A DNA stretch of 64,000 bases from JAVVSR01 sp036654095 (lineage in GTDB: Bacteria > Bacillota > Clostridia > Christensenellales > CAG-917), in the NCBI GenBank assembly GCA_036654095.1, contig JAVVSR010000004.1, forward strand, positions 52,703 through 116,702, written 5' to 3'. Within the stretch, counting starts at the first letter, position 1. Every line of letters begins with the position of its first letter. Below are positions 1 to 8,556 of this stretch, piece after piece. The notes beneath the pieces were generated by a model. That model was given only the letters and a program-made list of their open reading frames with translations. It ran no database searches and was not told where the DNA came from. Both the position numbers and the translations under genes were made by a program.

Positions 1-209
1 CCGTCATTAATTAGGCTTGTGTAACGAAAGTATACTCCGTTTTCTTTTGAAATTGTTGAAAACATTTTGCCAATCGTGTTTGAGCTTATCGCAATAGTCG
101 AAATATAATAAATTACGCTTATGCATAAAGTAAGCAATAAAATGATTATTGCATTTAAAAAGGGGTTTTTAATAAACATTCTAAATCCTGTTTTAATATC
201 AAGTCTCAT
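1..209 (-). CDS. FtsX-type ABC transporter permease, N-terminal fragment (cut by window edge)
   Basis: The minus-strand frame opens with ATG at 209 and runs off the window after about 69 codons. It shows a short polar N-terminus (MRLDIKTGFRMF), then one hydrophobic helix of about 20 residues, then the start of an extracytoplasmic domain, which is the usual beginning of a MacB/FtsX-like permease. Its start overlaps the stop of the upstream permease in an ATGA arrangement, so the two are translationally coupled. By analogy with the complete cluster at 26-30 kb, a further permease and/or an ATPase gene should follow outside the window. The family is inferred from architecture and context; the fragment is too short for more. 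Confidence 0.6.
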   Translation of the reverse strand, partial: MRLDIKTGFRMFIKNPFLNAIIILLLTLCISVIYYISTIAISSNTIGKMFSTISKENGVYFRYTSLIND

Positions 210-1168
210 TTCGCCACCACACTTCGGCAAAGCAATCGTTTTAAAACTGGCAAAAAGCTTACCACTAACACGGCTAAATAAACTAAGTCAACCATTAGAT
301 ATTGTTTGATACCTAAATAAACAACTTGGAAAGCGGGCGCTGTTTTTACAAACCATAACCGTTCCAAAACAACATAAGTGATACCACCAACAAGAAAAAC
401 TATTGTCATTAGCAACAAAAAAGCCATTAAAAACATATTAATAATTCGTTCATTGGTGTAGCCTTGCATCTTAAACACCTCAACAGACTTTCTGCATTTC
501 GACAGCAAATATGCAAATGACAACAATATCGACAGCAACGAAATTAATGTTATAAAGCCTAACGCCAAAACAAAAGGCGAATGGTTAATTATATCATAAA
601 CGCTTATTTTTTCGGGCTTTTGCACATTTTCTGCGCCATAAATCGCTGAAAGTTCATCAAAAACCTTATCCTTGCCATTATACGCTTTGGCGTCAAAAAT
701 TAAAGTATCAACTTCGACTTCAGTGTTGACATCATTCATATCGACAAGCACTCCATAATCGAAATTTGAAACGCCTACAATGGTAAACTTATTATTTTGA
801 AATGTAAAAACATCACCAATCATTGAATTCATACGATTTGAAAGTGCCTCATATGGTTTTTTGATAACTTGTCCTGAAATAACAAATACATTACTTTTTT
901 CACTTGTGTAAACTCCATTGCCCAAGTGCAAATAAACAGCCGTATAATTTTTAAAGTTAATTGACGATTTTTTCGCGTTATAGTCACTTAACTTTTCAGA
1001 AGTTGTGACTATAAAAGTATTCGGCTGTTCACTTATGACTACCCTTACAACGAATTGAACGGAATACAAAATTACAACATAACAAAGCAATAAGCATAAA
1101 AATATACTTATTGCTATAACTTTGCCGTTTCCAAGCATAATTTTGCCTAGTAATCGAACGTTTTTCAT
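206..1168 (-). CDS. FtsX-type ABC transporter permease (cluster A)
   Basis: This is a 320-aa integral membrane protein. One N-terminal transmembrane helix (about residues 15-40) is followed by an extracytoplasmic domain of about 150 residues, then three hydrophobic segments (about 200-225, 245-270 and 285-310), the layout of FtsX/MacB-like permeases. It closely resembles the permease at 28945-29937 in order and wording: an ISI-LCLLLC N-terminal helix and a mid-domain F-VVG-S stretch. No good Shine-Dalgarno precedes the ATG, but a 40-codon ORF stops 5 bases upstream, suggesting coupled translation. Its 3' end overlaps the next permease by 4 bases. The substrate is unknown; peptide or lipid handling at the envelope is typical of the family. 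Confidence 0.7.
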   Translation of the reverse strand: MKNVRLLGKIMLGNGKVIAISIFLCLLLCYVVILYSVQFVVRVVISEQPNTFIVTTSEKLSDYNAKKSSINFKNYTAVYLHLGNGVYTSEKSNVFVISGQVIKKPYEALSNRMNSMIGDVFTFQNNKFTIVGVSNFDYGVLVDMNDVNTEVEVDTLIFDAKAYNGKDKVFDELSAIYGAENVQKPEKISVYDIINHSPFVLALGFITLISLLSILLSFAYLLSKCRKSVEVFKMQGYTNERIINMFLMAFLLLMTIVFLVGGITYVVLERLWFVKTAPAFQVVYLGIKQYLMVDLVYLAVLVVSFLPVLKRLLCRSVVAK

Positions 1169-1173
1169 TATAA

Positions 1174-1296
1174 TTATACTTTATGATATCTAACTTCTAC
1201 AATCGCGCCATGATAAAGTTCATTGTTGAAATTAAAAATGACGTTTGACATCTGGTCTGTTTTTTCAATTTTATAAAACAACAGTACTTCTTTCAT
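1174..1296 (-). CDS. Small 40-aa ORF upstream of cluster A permease
   Basis: ATG at 1296 is preceded by GGAGTGGG at good spacing. The ORF gives a 40-residue, moderately charged soluble peptide beginning MKEVLLFYKIEK and stopping 5 bases before the permease start. The strong ribosome site and close linkage suggest a translated leader or small partner that drives permease translation, since the permease has no Shine-Dalgarno of its own. I recognise no homologue. It could also be the degraded remnant of a longer gene. Confidence 0.45.
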   Translation of the reverse strand: MKEVLLFYKIEKTDQMSNVIFNFNNELYHGAIVEVRYHKV

Positions 1297-1433
1297 TTTT
1301 CCCACTCCATTTGTTTAATTATATAAAATGTTTACGCACATTATATTTTTTAAATAAAAGCCCTAAAAATAGTATATCGCTATAGAGAGCGGTTGTCAAT
1401 ATGTTTTCGCGCCTTGTAAATATAATGTCAATA

Positions 1434-1565
1434 CAATTTTTTTATATTTATTTGTATAAAATGTTTTATTTATATTTATTCATTTGCATAAAAGTTTTTA
1501 TTTTTTATATTCATCTACATAAACTGTTTTTATTTTTTATATTCATTTGCATAAAATGCTTTAAT
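1434..1565. repeat. AT-rich tandem repeat, about 31-bp unit, about 4 copies
   Basis: Four diverged units share the pattern T-rich run, ATATTCATTTGCATAAAATG, each about 30-32 bp long. They lie in the gap between cluster A and the SDR/TetR operon. A 68-codon plus-strand ORF crosses it but is only the repeat read as hydrophobic codons. No gene is seen between 1297 and 1704. Confidence 0.7.
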
Positions 1566-1704
1566 AAAGATGTTTTACAATTTAAAATTTTAGCTATGCG
1601 AGATTAAAAGCAATAATTGTGTAAATATGACGTATTTAATGACATTTTTTGTTTGTCTTTTTGACAGCCTTATGTCGAATATTACTATTTCTATTTTAAA
1701 ATAA

Positions 1705-1757
1705 AAAAAGCCTTGTAGCTTAGTTGTATATCACTTACAACCAAGTTACTAGGCTTA
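1705..1757 (-). terminator. Intrinsic terminator of the SDR/TetR operon
   Basis: A long, slightly imperfect hairpin has outer arms AAGCCT/AGGCTT and inner arms GTTGT/ACAAC. On the minus strand it ends in a run of seven T. It lies 26 bases past the stop of the 368-aa oxidoreductase gene. Confidence 0.75.
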
Positions 1758-1782
1758 ATTTTGTATAATTTTAAATTAGTGC

Positions 1783-2889
1783 TTAGATGCGCGGTCCCTT
1801 GTATTGCTTTTTGTTTTCAGGAATAGCCCATTCAGCTTTTATATTACCCTTCTCGTCATAACGGTCAGGATAGCAAGCGCGAACGGTGTCACGGATACCT
1901 TCAATAATGGTTAAACCACCATTAAATCCGAGTTCTGAATAACCGAGTTGCTCCCAAACTGGCTTCGGGTCAAAGTAATAATACTTGCTTTGAATATCAT
2001 ACATAAGTTTCTTATGGTCAAGTCCGCCTTCTTTGCCTTGCTTTTTAGCGCCGTGGTCAACCATAGCTCCGCCCATTGCAGCCATCCAAGTTGGAACAAC
2101 TAAAACCTTTTTACGAACACCGGCTTCGTCATTCAAAATCTTGAACATATCGGTAAATTTAACGTTTTTATTTCCAATAGGATAACGAACGCCGTGTTTA
2201 CCATTAAGCATACCTGCAACAACTGCTTCGGCAATACCTGTAACGTGAATCATAATTGAACCGCCTGTCGTAAAGAAACAAGCAGGTAATTTAGCAAATC
2301 TATCCAAGAACACTTCTTTCCACAAAGGCATACGCTCAGGCATACGACCAAAGATGTACGGAAGTTCCAAAACGGTAACGCCCATTGTGTCTTCACTGCC
2401 GATAGCGATAAGAGCTTTTTCTTGTTCATTTCTTACGCGAATATAGCAATGATGTTCTGACAACTTTCTTTCAGGATATGTACGGTCAAAGTAACTGAAG
2501 TATGAACCAAGAAGAACAGCTTGTTTAACACCAGCAGCTTTAGCTGCGCGGAAAACCGGCTCAACCTTATCAACAAGAAGTTTGTGGAAAAAGTCATAAG
2601 CGGGAGCCTTTGGAATAACACGGTCATCTGGGCCAACTGCGTAAACCATTCCATCATAACCTTTCAATAATTCTGTCAATTCAGCCTCAGTCATATCGAA
2701 AAGATTGCCGTATTTTAAACCAACTTCCTTTGGAAACCAATCGCCAACGCCAGTCAAAGCCGCGTCATCTTTTACAGGAAGCGCGAGGGTATCAACAGCA
2801 ATTCCTTTTTTAAGGAACAATAAAGCTGAATAATATCCCAAGAAACCAGTGCCGCCGAAGATAAAAACCTTTTTAACATCTCTAAGCAT
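1783..2889 (-). CDS. NAD(P)-dependent oxidoreductase of the extended SDR (epimerase) family
   Basis: The 368-aa protein begins with a Rossmann fold carrying FIFGGTGFLGYYSA (residues 9-22), the GxxGxxG nucleotide-binding motif of extended SDRs. The expected Tyr-x-x-x-Lys pair falls at HCYIRVRNEQEK, where the lysine position holds arginine, so activity may be altered or the alignment shifted. It is the last gene of a three-gene operon, with the TetR gene 20 bases upstream and a second SDR before that. Two SDRs around a TetR regulator suggest an inducible pathway acting on a small hydroxylated, sugar-like or steroid-like substrate; the substrate cannot be read from the sequence. The family call is firm. 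Confidence 0.8.
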   Translation of the reverse strand: MLRDVKKVFIFGGTGFLGYYSALLFLKKGIAVDTLALPVKDDAALTGVGDWFPKEVGLKYGNLFDMTEAELTELLKGYDGMVYAVGPDDRVIPKAPAYDFFHKLLVDKVEPVFRAAKAAGVKQAVLLGSYFSYFDRTYPERKLSEHHCYIRVRNEQEKALIAIGSEDTMGVTVLELPYIFGRMPERMPLWKEVFLDRFAKLPACFFTTGGSIMIHVTGIAEAVVAGMLNGKHGVRYPIGNKNVKFTDMFKILNDEAGVRKKVLVVPTWMAAMGGAMVDHGAKKQGKEGGLDHKKLMYDIQSKYYYFDPKPVWEQLGYSELGFNGGLTIIEGIRDTVRACYPDRYDEKGNIKAEWAIPENKKQYKGPRI

Positions 2890-2909
2890 AATATAAATCC
2901 TCCATTTAA

Positions 2910-3497
2910 TTACTGCTTTTTATTTTTAAAGAAATCCAACACGTACTTAAAATATTTATCACGAACATCTCTGTCCTTATAGCTTTCGTCCATACCAAAA
3001 ATCATAGGCGAAACCACAAACGGCCACATAATTGTAGACGCAAACATTGTAAACATATCAATGCTTTCGGGAGGCAAGCCAAGAACTTCATTGAACAACA
3101 TTCTAACCTGACCGACACGCACCATAAGTTGATTTAGCATTTCCGCATTAACGGGATTACCAACGCCAACAATCATCTTCTCGCGAAGCAACACAATTAT
3201 TCCAGGATAGTGCACCGCATAAGCAAGCGCGCTATTTAGCCATTCAAGCAATTTTTCTTCACCGCAAATGTCTACTCTGTCAAGAATTGCAAAGGCTTCA
3301 TCAAAGTTATCTTTAAACAATTTTTCCATCTCGGCAAGCATTTGGTCTTTCGAGGAGAAATAATAATTTATTGCAGCAACATTGACGTTAGCCTCTTTTG
3401 CGACTTCTCGTATAGTAACATTTGCAGAGCCTTGTTTAACAATAAGTCGCAATGCGGCATCAAGGATAATTTCTTTTTTTGTTTCAAAATTGCGCAT
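2910..3497 (-). CDS. TetR/AcrR-family transcriptional regulator
   Basis: The 195-aa protein has the typical N-terminal DNA-binding domain: a helix (KKEIILDAALRLIVKQG), then a helix-turn-helix with TIREVAKEANVNVAAINYYF at about residues 29-48. An all-helical ligand-binding domain follows. Its ATG overlaps the stop codon of the upstream SDR by one base (TAATG), so translation is coupled. It probably represses its own operon and responds to a substrate or product of the two flanking oxidoreductases. The length is normal for the family. Confidence 0.88.
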   Translation of the reverse strand: MRNFETKKEIILDAALRLIVKQGSANVTIREVAKEANVNVAAINYYFSSKDQMLAEMEKLFKDNFDEAFAILDRVDICGEEKLLEWLNSALAYAVHYPGIIVLLREKMIVGVGNPVNAEMLNQLMVRVGQVRMLFNEVLGLPPESIDMFTMFASTIMWPFVVSPMIFGMDESYKDRDVRDKYFKYVLDFFKNKKQ

Positions 3498-5089
3498 TAT
3501 TTCTTCTTTTGCTCGTCATACTTCAGCATATCTTTGTAGCAATTTGCATCAAAGTAATTGCTTTCTTCTTTGCTGTGAGTATCATACCAAATCTGAGCAT
3601 AGAATGGAATATGTTTAGCAAGTTCATCAAAGTTCCAAGGTGTAGGTTGGCAACACTCTGGGCACCAGTGACCTGTCTTTAAAACGAGGAACGGACTAGC
3701 CATAAATTTGTGGCCATCATGACATTCCCACTCGATTTTTGTATATAAGTCGCCCTTAATAGCGTCTTTAGTTAAGCACTTGCCACCACGGAATTCAGCA
3801 GCTTGTTGGAAGTCTTCATAACCAAGTTCACTGTCGGGTTTGCTTTCATCATAGCCGTGGCTTAAAAGCATATCTTTAGTGACATTTTCCTTTTTCTTAA
3901 AGGCTTGATAGTCGATTTTTTTGCCGCCAGGAAGATTGCCTTCACAAAGTAGCGGATAATCTTTCCAATCCAAAGGAATCTTAGCGAACTCCTCGCGACT
4001 GCCATAGAATGCTTTAATACGGCCTTCCATATCGTCGTGATTAATCCAGAACATTGGGCCATTTGTATTTTTAAATAAACGCTCAATAGCTAACTTACGA
4101 ATGATACCCTTAAATGGCTTGCCCAACTTCCAAAGTTTATAGAAAAATTTGCTTCCCAAATTATCCCAAAAATCTTGATAAGTTTCGCTTCCTTGGAAGT
4201 GTAGATAACTTTCCAAAACGTCGGAGTCATAATACCACATACAGTGGAAGTTACGCGCGATGTTCCAGTTAGGCTTAAACAAATCTTTAGCTTCACAGCC
4301 CATAAGTCCAAAACCGCTGTTAAATGTTTCATAACCTGTAACACGAGCTTTCTCACCATTACCGATGTTGTAAACCCTACGCCAAAACTCTTCAGGAAGT
4401 GTGCCGTCCATATCGCCGATAATAAGGTTTTTAGCCATCAAACCACTTGACCTAGCTGTCGCCCACTCGATAGGAGTATTCCAACAGGTGTGGAACATCA
4501 AGCCGTCATTAAGGTTATTCATCATAAATAAGTCATAAAGAATACCTGACTGACGCAATGATACCCAATATTTTAAACCACTTTCAATAATGTGCCTTTC
4601 TGCACGAAGCTTTGTGCAAGCATAGAAATCGTAGCAACTTACAATTAAGGGGTCACCAACGCGTCCCCAAGCGTGTTTGTAGTCACGGTTACCATACTCG
4701 GCAACTGTGCCTATTTCGATAAATTTAATTTCGTTGCAACGTTTGTGCGCCGCAATAGCGTCACAAAGATTTTTCGCGCCAAAATAGTTTGTCGACTCTG
4801 CCAACTTAGGGTTGTGATCCGATACGGGAGGAATAACTGCCGCACAGTGGAAAACATAGTCTGCTTTGTCAACTGCTTTCGCGCAATCCTCATACTTAGA
4901 AAGGTCACCAAAGATAACGGTAATATCGTTACCCCACTTAGCCTTTAGTTCCTCTGCCAATTTTTCGTTAGCGGGCTTTTTGCGCAATAAAACAATACCG
5001 TGAATACGGCCGGTTTCCAGATTCTGCTTCAAAACCTCGCTACCCATGTTACCGGAAGCACCGGTGACTAACAATCTTTTCTTTTCCAT
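3497..5089 (-). CDS. Extended SDR (NAD-dependent epimerase-like) with a C-terminal zinc-finger-like extension
   Basis: The ATG at 5089 is chosen over GTG at 5101 because GGTGAGG then sits at correct spacing, giving 530 aa. The N-terminus carries LLVTGASGNMGSEV (GxxGxxG) and a YACTK catalytic Tyr-Lys pair, so this half looks like an active extended SDR. The last 100 residues contain a cysteine/histidine pattern (GGKC about 17 residues before W-x-C-x-x-GH, then WCPECC). That pattern resembles the treble-clef zinc-binding domain found in some homing endonucleases and DUF4379-type proteins. Such a tail is odd on an SDR. It is the first gene of the SDR-TetR-SDR operon. Confidence 0.78.
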   Translation of the reverse strand: MEKKRLLVTGASGNMGSEVLKQNLETGRIHGIVLLRKKPANEKLAEELKAKWGNDITVIFGDLSKYEDCAKAVDKADYVFHCAAVIPPVSDHNPKLAESTNYFGAKNLCDAIAAHKRCNEIKFIEIGTVAEYGNRDYKHAWGRVGDPLIVSCYDFYACTKLRAERHIIESGLKYWVSLRQSGILYDLFMMNNLNDGLMFHTCWNTPIEWATARSSGLMAKNLIIGDMDGTLPEEFWRRVYNIGNGEKARVTGYETFNSGFGLMGCEAKDLFKPNWNIARNFHCMWYYDSDVLESYLHFQGSETYQDFWDNLGSKFFYKLWKLGKPFKGIIRKLAIERLFKNTNGPMFWINHDDMEGRIKAFYGSREEFAKIPLDWKDYPLLCEGNLPGGKKIDYQAFKKKENVTKDMLLSHGYDESKPDSELGYEDFQQAAEFRGGKCLTKDAIKGDLYTKIEWECHDGHKFMASPFLVLKTGHWCPECCQPTPWNFDELAKHIPFYAQIWYDTHSKEESNYFDANCYKDMLKYDEQKKK

Positions 5090-5101
5090 ATAATTCCTCA
5101 C

Positions 5102-5495
5102 CTTTTAAAAATTTTTGACATCGCGCCACATACCTATGGCTTTATAGTGATATTCTAACATACAAAATACAATAATACAAAGCATTTTAAACACTTTGTT
5201 TTAATTTTTCCATATAATTTTGTCATTTTATTCAAAAAACTTACATAATCCGATAAATTAGCTTAAAGAATAACGTATTATATGGTTTTTTTAATCTAAT
5301 CCACATATAAAATATTGACAAAATTAAAAAATAAGTTAGCCAATGCAACAATAATATGGTATATTAATTTCAGTAGGGAATTAGAATAGCGCAACATAAA
5401 ACATACATATTACGTCAATATCCGTCAAGCAATGCAATGCGTTAAACTTGTTGATAATTTTAAAACGCAAAAAAAACTATCGTCGTTTTTACAAC
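5102..5495. other. Intergenic region upstream of the SDR operon
   Basis: This stretch of about 390 bp is very AT-rich. It must hold the promoter for the minus-strand SDR operon: a TATAAT-like hexamer lies on the minus strand near 5278-5283, without a convincing -35. No gene is visible. A TetR operator is expected here, but I could not pick a clear inverted repeat. Confidence 0.4.
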
Positions 5496-5686
5496 TTGAT
5501 GTTGTTCTTGATGTTGTTCTTGATGTTGTTCTTGATGTTGTTCTTGATGTTGTTCTTGATGNNNNNNNNNNNNNNNNNNNNNNNNNNNNNNNNNNNNNNN
5601 NNNNNNNNNNNNNNNNNNNNNNNNNNNNNNNNNNNNNNNNNNNNNNNNNNNNNNNNNNNNNTTGTTCTTGGTGTTGTTCTTGATAT
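5496..5686. repeat. 12-bp tandem repeat array (GATGTTGTTCTT) interrupted by an assembly gap
   Basis: Five near-perfect 12-bp units precede the gap and about two follow it, the last with G for A. Because the unit is a multiple of three, open frames cross the array on both strands, for example (HQEQ)n on minus. No ribosome site or flanking domain supports translation. True copy number is hidden by the N run. Confidence 0.85.
5562..5661. other. Assembly gap of 100 N inside the 12-bp repeat array
   Basis: Exactly 100 N, the usual placeholder for a gap of unknown size, flanked on both sides by the same repeat. Confidence 0.95.
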
Positions 5687-5790
5687 TTATAAGTAGGTTC
5701 AAGCGGATTTTTATATTTTAATTTAACCACTGTTTGAAACGTTTAAAGTTTTTTTATCGGCTCATTTTTTCTATTATTTACTTTGCGCGA

Positions 5791-5820
5791 TTGACAGTTA
5801 GCCGTTTAAATTTTTATTGT
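5791..5820 (+). promoter_or_regulatory. Sigma-A-type promoter for the MFS transporter gene
   Basis: TTGACA (5791-5796), 18-bp spacer, TATTGT (5815-5820), about 80 bp before the MFS start codon. Confidence 0.5.
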
Positions 5821-5901
5821 TTTACTGCTAACATTAGTTTTATATTTTTTAATTTGATTTTACAATTTACAGCTGTTCTAAAAATATAAATTGAGGCTAG
5901 A

Positions 5902-7083
5902 ATGACTATAATTTTGTTGATTATTATTTATCTCGCATTTATATCGCTCGGGCTTCCCGACTCGCTATTCGGTGTTGCCTGGCCCGTTATCCACATTGAA
6001 TTTGGCATTGACCAAGGCTTTGCAAGTTTAATGACAATTATCATTGGTTGCGGAACTATTTGGACAAGTATATTTGCGGGTAAAGCTATTCGCAAGTTTG
6101 GCACGGGCATAATAACGGCTTTTTCGGTATGTTTCACCGCAGTCGGACTAATTGGCATTTCATTTTCGCAAAATGTTTGGGTAATGATAGTCTTTTGCAT
6201 AATATTAGGTATCGGCGCAGGCGCAATAGACGCCGCCCTAAACGATTATGTCGCGAAGCATTACAAGCCTCAGCACATGAACTGGCTTCACTGTTTTTGG
6301 GGAATAGGCGTTACTACAAGTCCAATAATAATGTCGAGATTTTTAAAAAATGCCGATTGGCGCGGCGGATATCAAACGATAGCGATAATGCAAAGCGTAC
6401 TGGTCGTGATTATGTTTGCGTCGTTGCCTTTGTGGAAAAAAGTTACAAACAGCTTTAAATTAAGCGAAAGCGCCTTAAATGTAGTTCCAACATCGGAAAC
6501 TATAAAATCTAAAATTAATCCAATAAAAATAAAAGGCGTTACTCTTTCTATGGCTGGAATGGCCTTTTACTGCGGACTCGAAATGACATTAGGCACTTGG
6601 GGCGCAAGTATGCTTATTGAAACTAAAGGTATAGCTCCGTCAACTGCCGCGCTTTGGATAGCGCTATACTATGGAGGTATCACAGTCGGACGTGGCTTAT
6701 CGGGCTTTTTAGCAATGAAATTATCGGATAACACCTTAATTAAAGGCGGTCTTTTTGCAATAATATTTGGAATTGTTTTGCTACTTTTGCCATTTGGACA
6801 AATTTTAACTTTAATTGGGCTTATGCTAATAGGGCTTGGGTGTGCGCCGATATTTCCCTGCACGATACACGCAACCGCCACTCGATTTGGATTTGAATAC
6901 TCGGCCGATTTAGTTGGCTACCAAATGGCGGCGGCATATATCGGCTCGGGAATATTGCAACCTTTAGTTGGATTCATATCATCACGGACAACCTTTTTAA
7001 TAATGCCATACATTTTACTTGGTTTTGTATTAATTCAACTTTTATTTTTTACACTGCTAAAGCGCAAACTTGCTAAAGTTTAA
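5902..7083 (+). CDS. Major facilitator superfamily transporter
   Basis: The 393-aa protein has about twelve hydrophobic segments in two halves joined by a polar loop at about residues 185-215. The early motif LGLPDSLFGVAWPVI, the GAGAIDAALNDYVAKHY segment after helix 4 and GRGLSGFLAMKL in the second half resemble the FucP/YfkF-like sugar and drug MFS transporters. It sits alone between a repeat array and the ribosomal-protein operon, on the opposite strand to its neighbours. GAGG lies upstream of the ATG. The substrate is not predictable; sugar or drug efflux are both possible. Confidence 0.8.
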   Translation: MTIILLIIIYLAFISLGLPDSLFGVAWPVIHIEFGIDQGFASLMTIIIGCGTIWTSIFAGKAIRKFGTGIITAFSVCFTAVGLIGISFSQNVWVMIVFCIILGIGAGAIDAALNDYVAKHYKPQHMNWLHCFWGIGVTTSPIIMSRFLKNADWRGGYQTIAIMQSVLVVIMFASLPLWKKVTNSFKLSESALNVVPTSETIKSKINPIKIKGVTLSMAGMAFYCGLEMTLGTWGASMLIETKGIAPSTAALWIALYYGGITVGRGLSGFLAMKLSDNTLIKGGLFAIIFGIVLLLLPFGQILTLIGLMLIGLGCAPIFPCTIHATATRFGFEYSADLVGYQMAAAYIGSGILQPLVGFISSRTTFLIMPYILLGFVLIQLLFFTLLKRKLAKV

Positions 7084-7307
7084 AATGCCCGTACACTAAA
7101 CTCTCATAAACAATAAATTATGAATTATTTTAAGCGCTTTCCGACTTTGCTTAATCAACTTAGCAAATTAATTTTATTTTTGCGCGCTTTTTATACTTTA
7201 ACATAATAGTATAAAGTAATGACTTTAGCGATATCATTGACTTATTTAAAATGATACGAGCATCCGAAACTTATTTAAAATGAATAAAACATATTTTTGC
7301 ACAACAA

Positions 7308-7333
7308 AAACCCGACCAAAATTGGTCGGGTTT
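7308..7333 (-). terminator. Intrinsic terminator after rpsI
   Basis: A perfect 12-bp stem (AAACCCGACCAA with its complement) around two bases ends in a T run on the minus strand, 23 bases past the rpsI stop. Confidence 0.9.
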
Positions 7334-7355
7334 GATTTCGTAACTTTTAAATTGA

Positions 7356-7772
7356 TTAACGCTTGCTGAACTGAGGCGCGCGACGTGCTTTCTTAAGACC
7401 GTATTTCTTACGTTCTTTAGTACGTGGGTCACGTGTTAAATAACCTGCTTTTTTAACAGCGCCGCGAAGTTCTGGCTCGGCAACAATTAAAGCGCGTGCA
7501 ATTCCGTGACGGATTGCGCCAGCTTGACCAGTGAAACCACCACCAAGTACGTTTACGATAATGTCGTATTTTTCGGCAGTAGCGGTCAAAGTCAAAGGTT
7601 GCTTAACAATAACCTTCAAGGTATCTTGAGGGAAATATTCGGCGATGTCGTGTTTATTGATGGTAATAGTGCCTTCTCCGCCAGGAATTAAGCGAACGCG
7701 AGCAATAGCCTTTTTACGACGGCCTGTACCCCAATATTGAATTTTCTTTTTAGCTGTTTTCTTTGTGGCCAT
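7356..7772 (-). CDS. rpsI: 30S ribosomal protein S9
   Basis: The 138-aa protein has the S9 hallmarks: YWGTGRRKKAIARVRL near the N-terminus, the GGG-x-TGQAGAIRHGIARAL central motif, and the basic tail ending KKARRAPQFSKR, which reaches towards the P-site tRNA. A GAGGT ribosome site precedes the ATG. It follows rplM by 14 bases, the standard pairing, and the operon ends at the adjacent terminator. The lysine-rich first 10 residues are a common extension in clostridial S9. Confidence 0.98.
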   Translation of the reverse strand: MATKKTAKKKIQYWGTGRRKKAIARVRLIPGGEGTITINKHDIAEYFPQDTLKVIVKQPLTLTATAEKYDIIVNVLGGGFTGQAGAIRHGIARALIVAEPELRGAVKKAGYLTRDPRTKERKKYGLKKARRAPQFSKR

Positions 7773-7786
7773 AGTTTACCTCACAA

Positions 7787-8215
7787 TTAAAACTTTAACT
7801 CAACGGGCATTTGAGCCTGTTGGTTATGTTCACCACCCGCATAAACTCTCAGCTTTCTAAGCATTTGACGACCGAGTGTGTTTTTGGGGAGCATACCCTT
7901 GATTGCATTATAAACAGCAAATTCGGGTTTTTGTGCCATAAGTTTCTTGTATTGAACCTCTTTCAAACCGCCTACAAAGCCGGTATGATAGCGATAAAAT
8001 TTTTGTTCAAGTTTTTTACCTGTCAAGCGAACTTTTGCGCAGTTGATAATTATAACGTGGTCACCCGTATCGACGTTCGGGGTGAAAGTGGGCTTATTTT
8101 TACCACGAAGTACCGCAGCGACTTGACTAGCAAGACGACCAAGTACCATATCTGTGGCATCAACAATGTACCATTTCCTTTCGACTGTCTCGGGCTTTGC
8201 CATATAAGTTTTCAT
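7787..8215 (-). CDS. rplM: 50S ribosomal protein L13
   Basis: The start at 8215 gives MKTYMAKPETVERKWYIVDA and 142 aa, the normal length for L13. It is preceded by GGAGGT about 10 bases upstream. An in-frame start 17 codons earlier would place the ribosome site inside the gene and is rejected. Motifs seen are GRLASQVAAVLRGK, NCAKVRLTGKK and MLPKNTLGRQMLRKLRVY. L13 is an early assembly protein of the large subunit. The gene has its own promoter and a leader of about 100 nt, so it can be transcribed independently of the ECF/truA genes upstream. Confidence 0.98.
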   Translation of the reverse strand: MKTYMAKPETVERKWYIVDATDMVLGRLASQVAAVLRGKNKPTFTPNVDTGDHVIIINCAKVRLTGKKLEQKFYRYHTGFVGGLKEVQYKKLMAQKPEFAVYNAIKGMLPKNTLGRQMLRKLRVYAGGEHNQQAQMPVELKF

Positions 8216-8315
8216 AATGGAAAAGACCTCCAATTTTTTTAAAATAGCGTAATTTTCGACTGACATTAAGTATAAGGGGCTAATTCATAATTAACGCTTA
8301 AGCCGATTTTTAGAC
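8216..8315 (-). promoter_or_regulatory. rplM 5' leader, possible L13 autoregulatory RNA
   Basis: The leader from the predicted start site to the L13 ATG is about 100 nt. It can form a long-range stem between AGCGTTAATT (8289-8298) and AATTACGCT (8246-8254) enclosing smaller elements. Firmicutes commonly carry an L13-leader RNA at this position. The placement and stem fit, but I cannot confirm the consensus by eye. Confidence 0.4.
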
Positions 8316-8321
8316 TAGTAT

Positions 8322-8350
8322 ATAATATCGTGGAAAAGAACTATTGTCAA
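8322..8350 (-). promoter_or_regulatory. Sigma-A promoter of rplM-rpsI
   Basis: On the minus strand, TTGACA (8345-8350), 17-bp spacer, TATTAT (8322-8327): a near-consensus promoter. Confidence 0.8.
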
Positions 8351-8556
8351 GCGGAAAACAACATCTTTTACCTATAATTCAACAAATATTATGGTTTTTT
8401 AAATTCAAATGGCAATTATTGAAACTTAAAACATTTTCGCGCATTTCCATTGTATTGCTAATCCACGCGTTTTTTAACCAAAATCCCTGCCCAACATTAT
8501 TTGTTAAATAGCATAAACTGACACTTTTTACAATTAAAACTTATTTCGTTTCAAAT

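Noticed and set aside
1401..1607. 68-codon plus-strand ORF
   Set aside because: It is the AT-rich repeat at 1434-1565 read as Phe/Ile/Tyr codons; no ribosome site.
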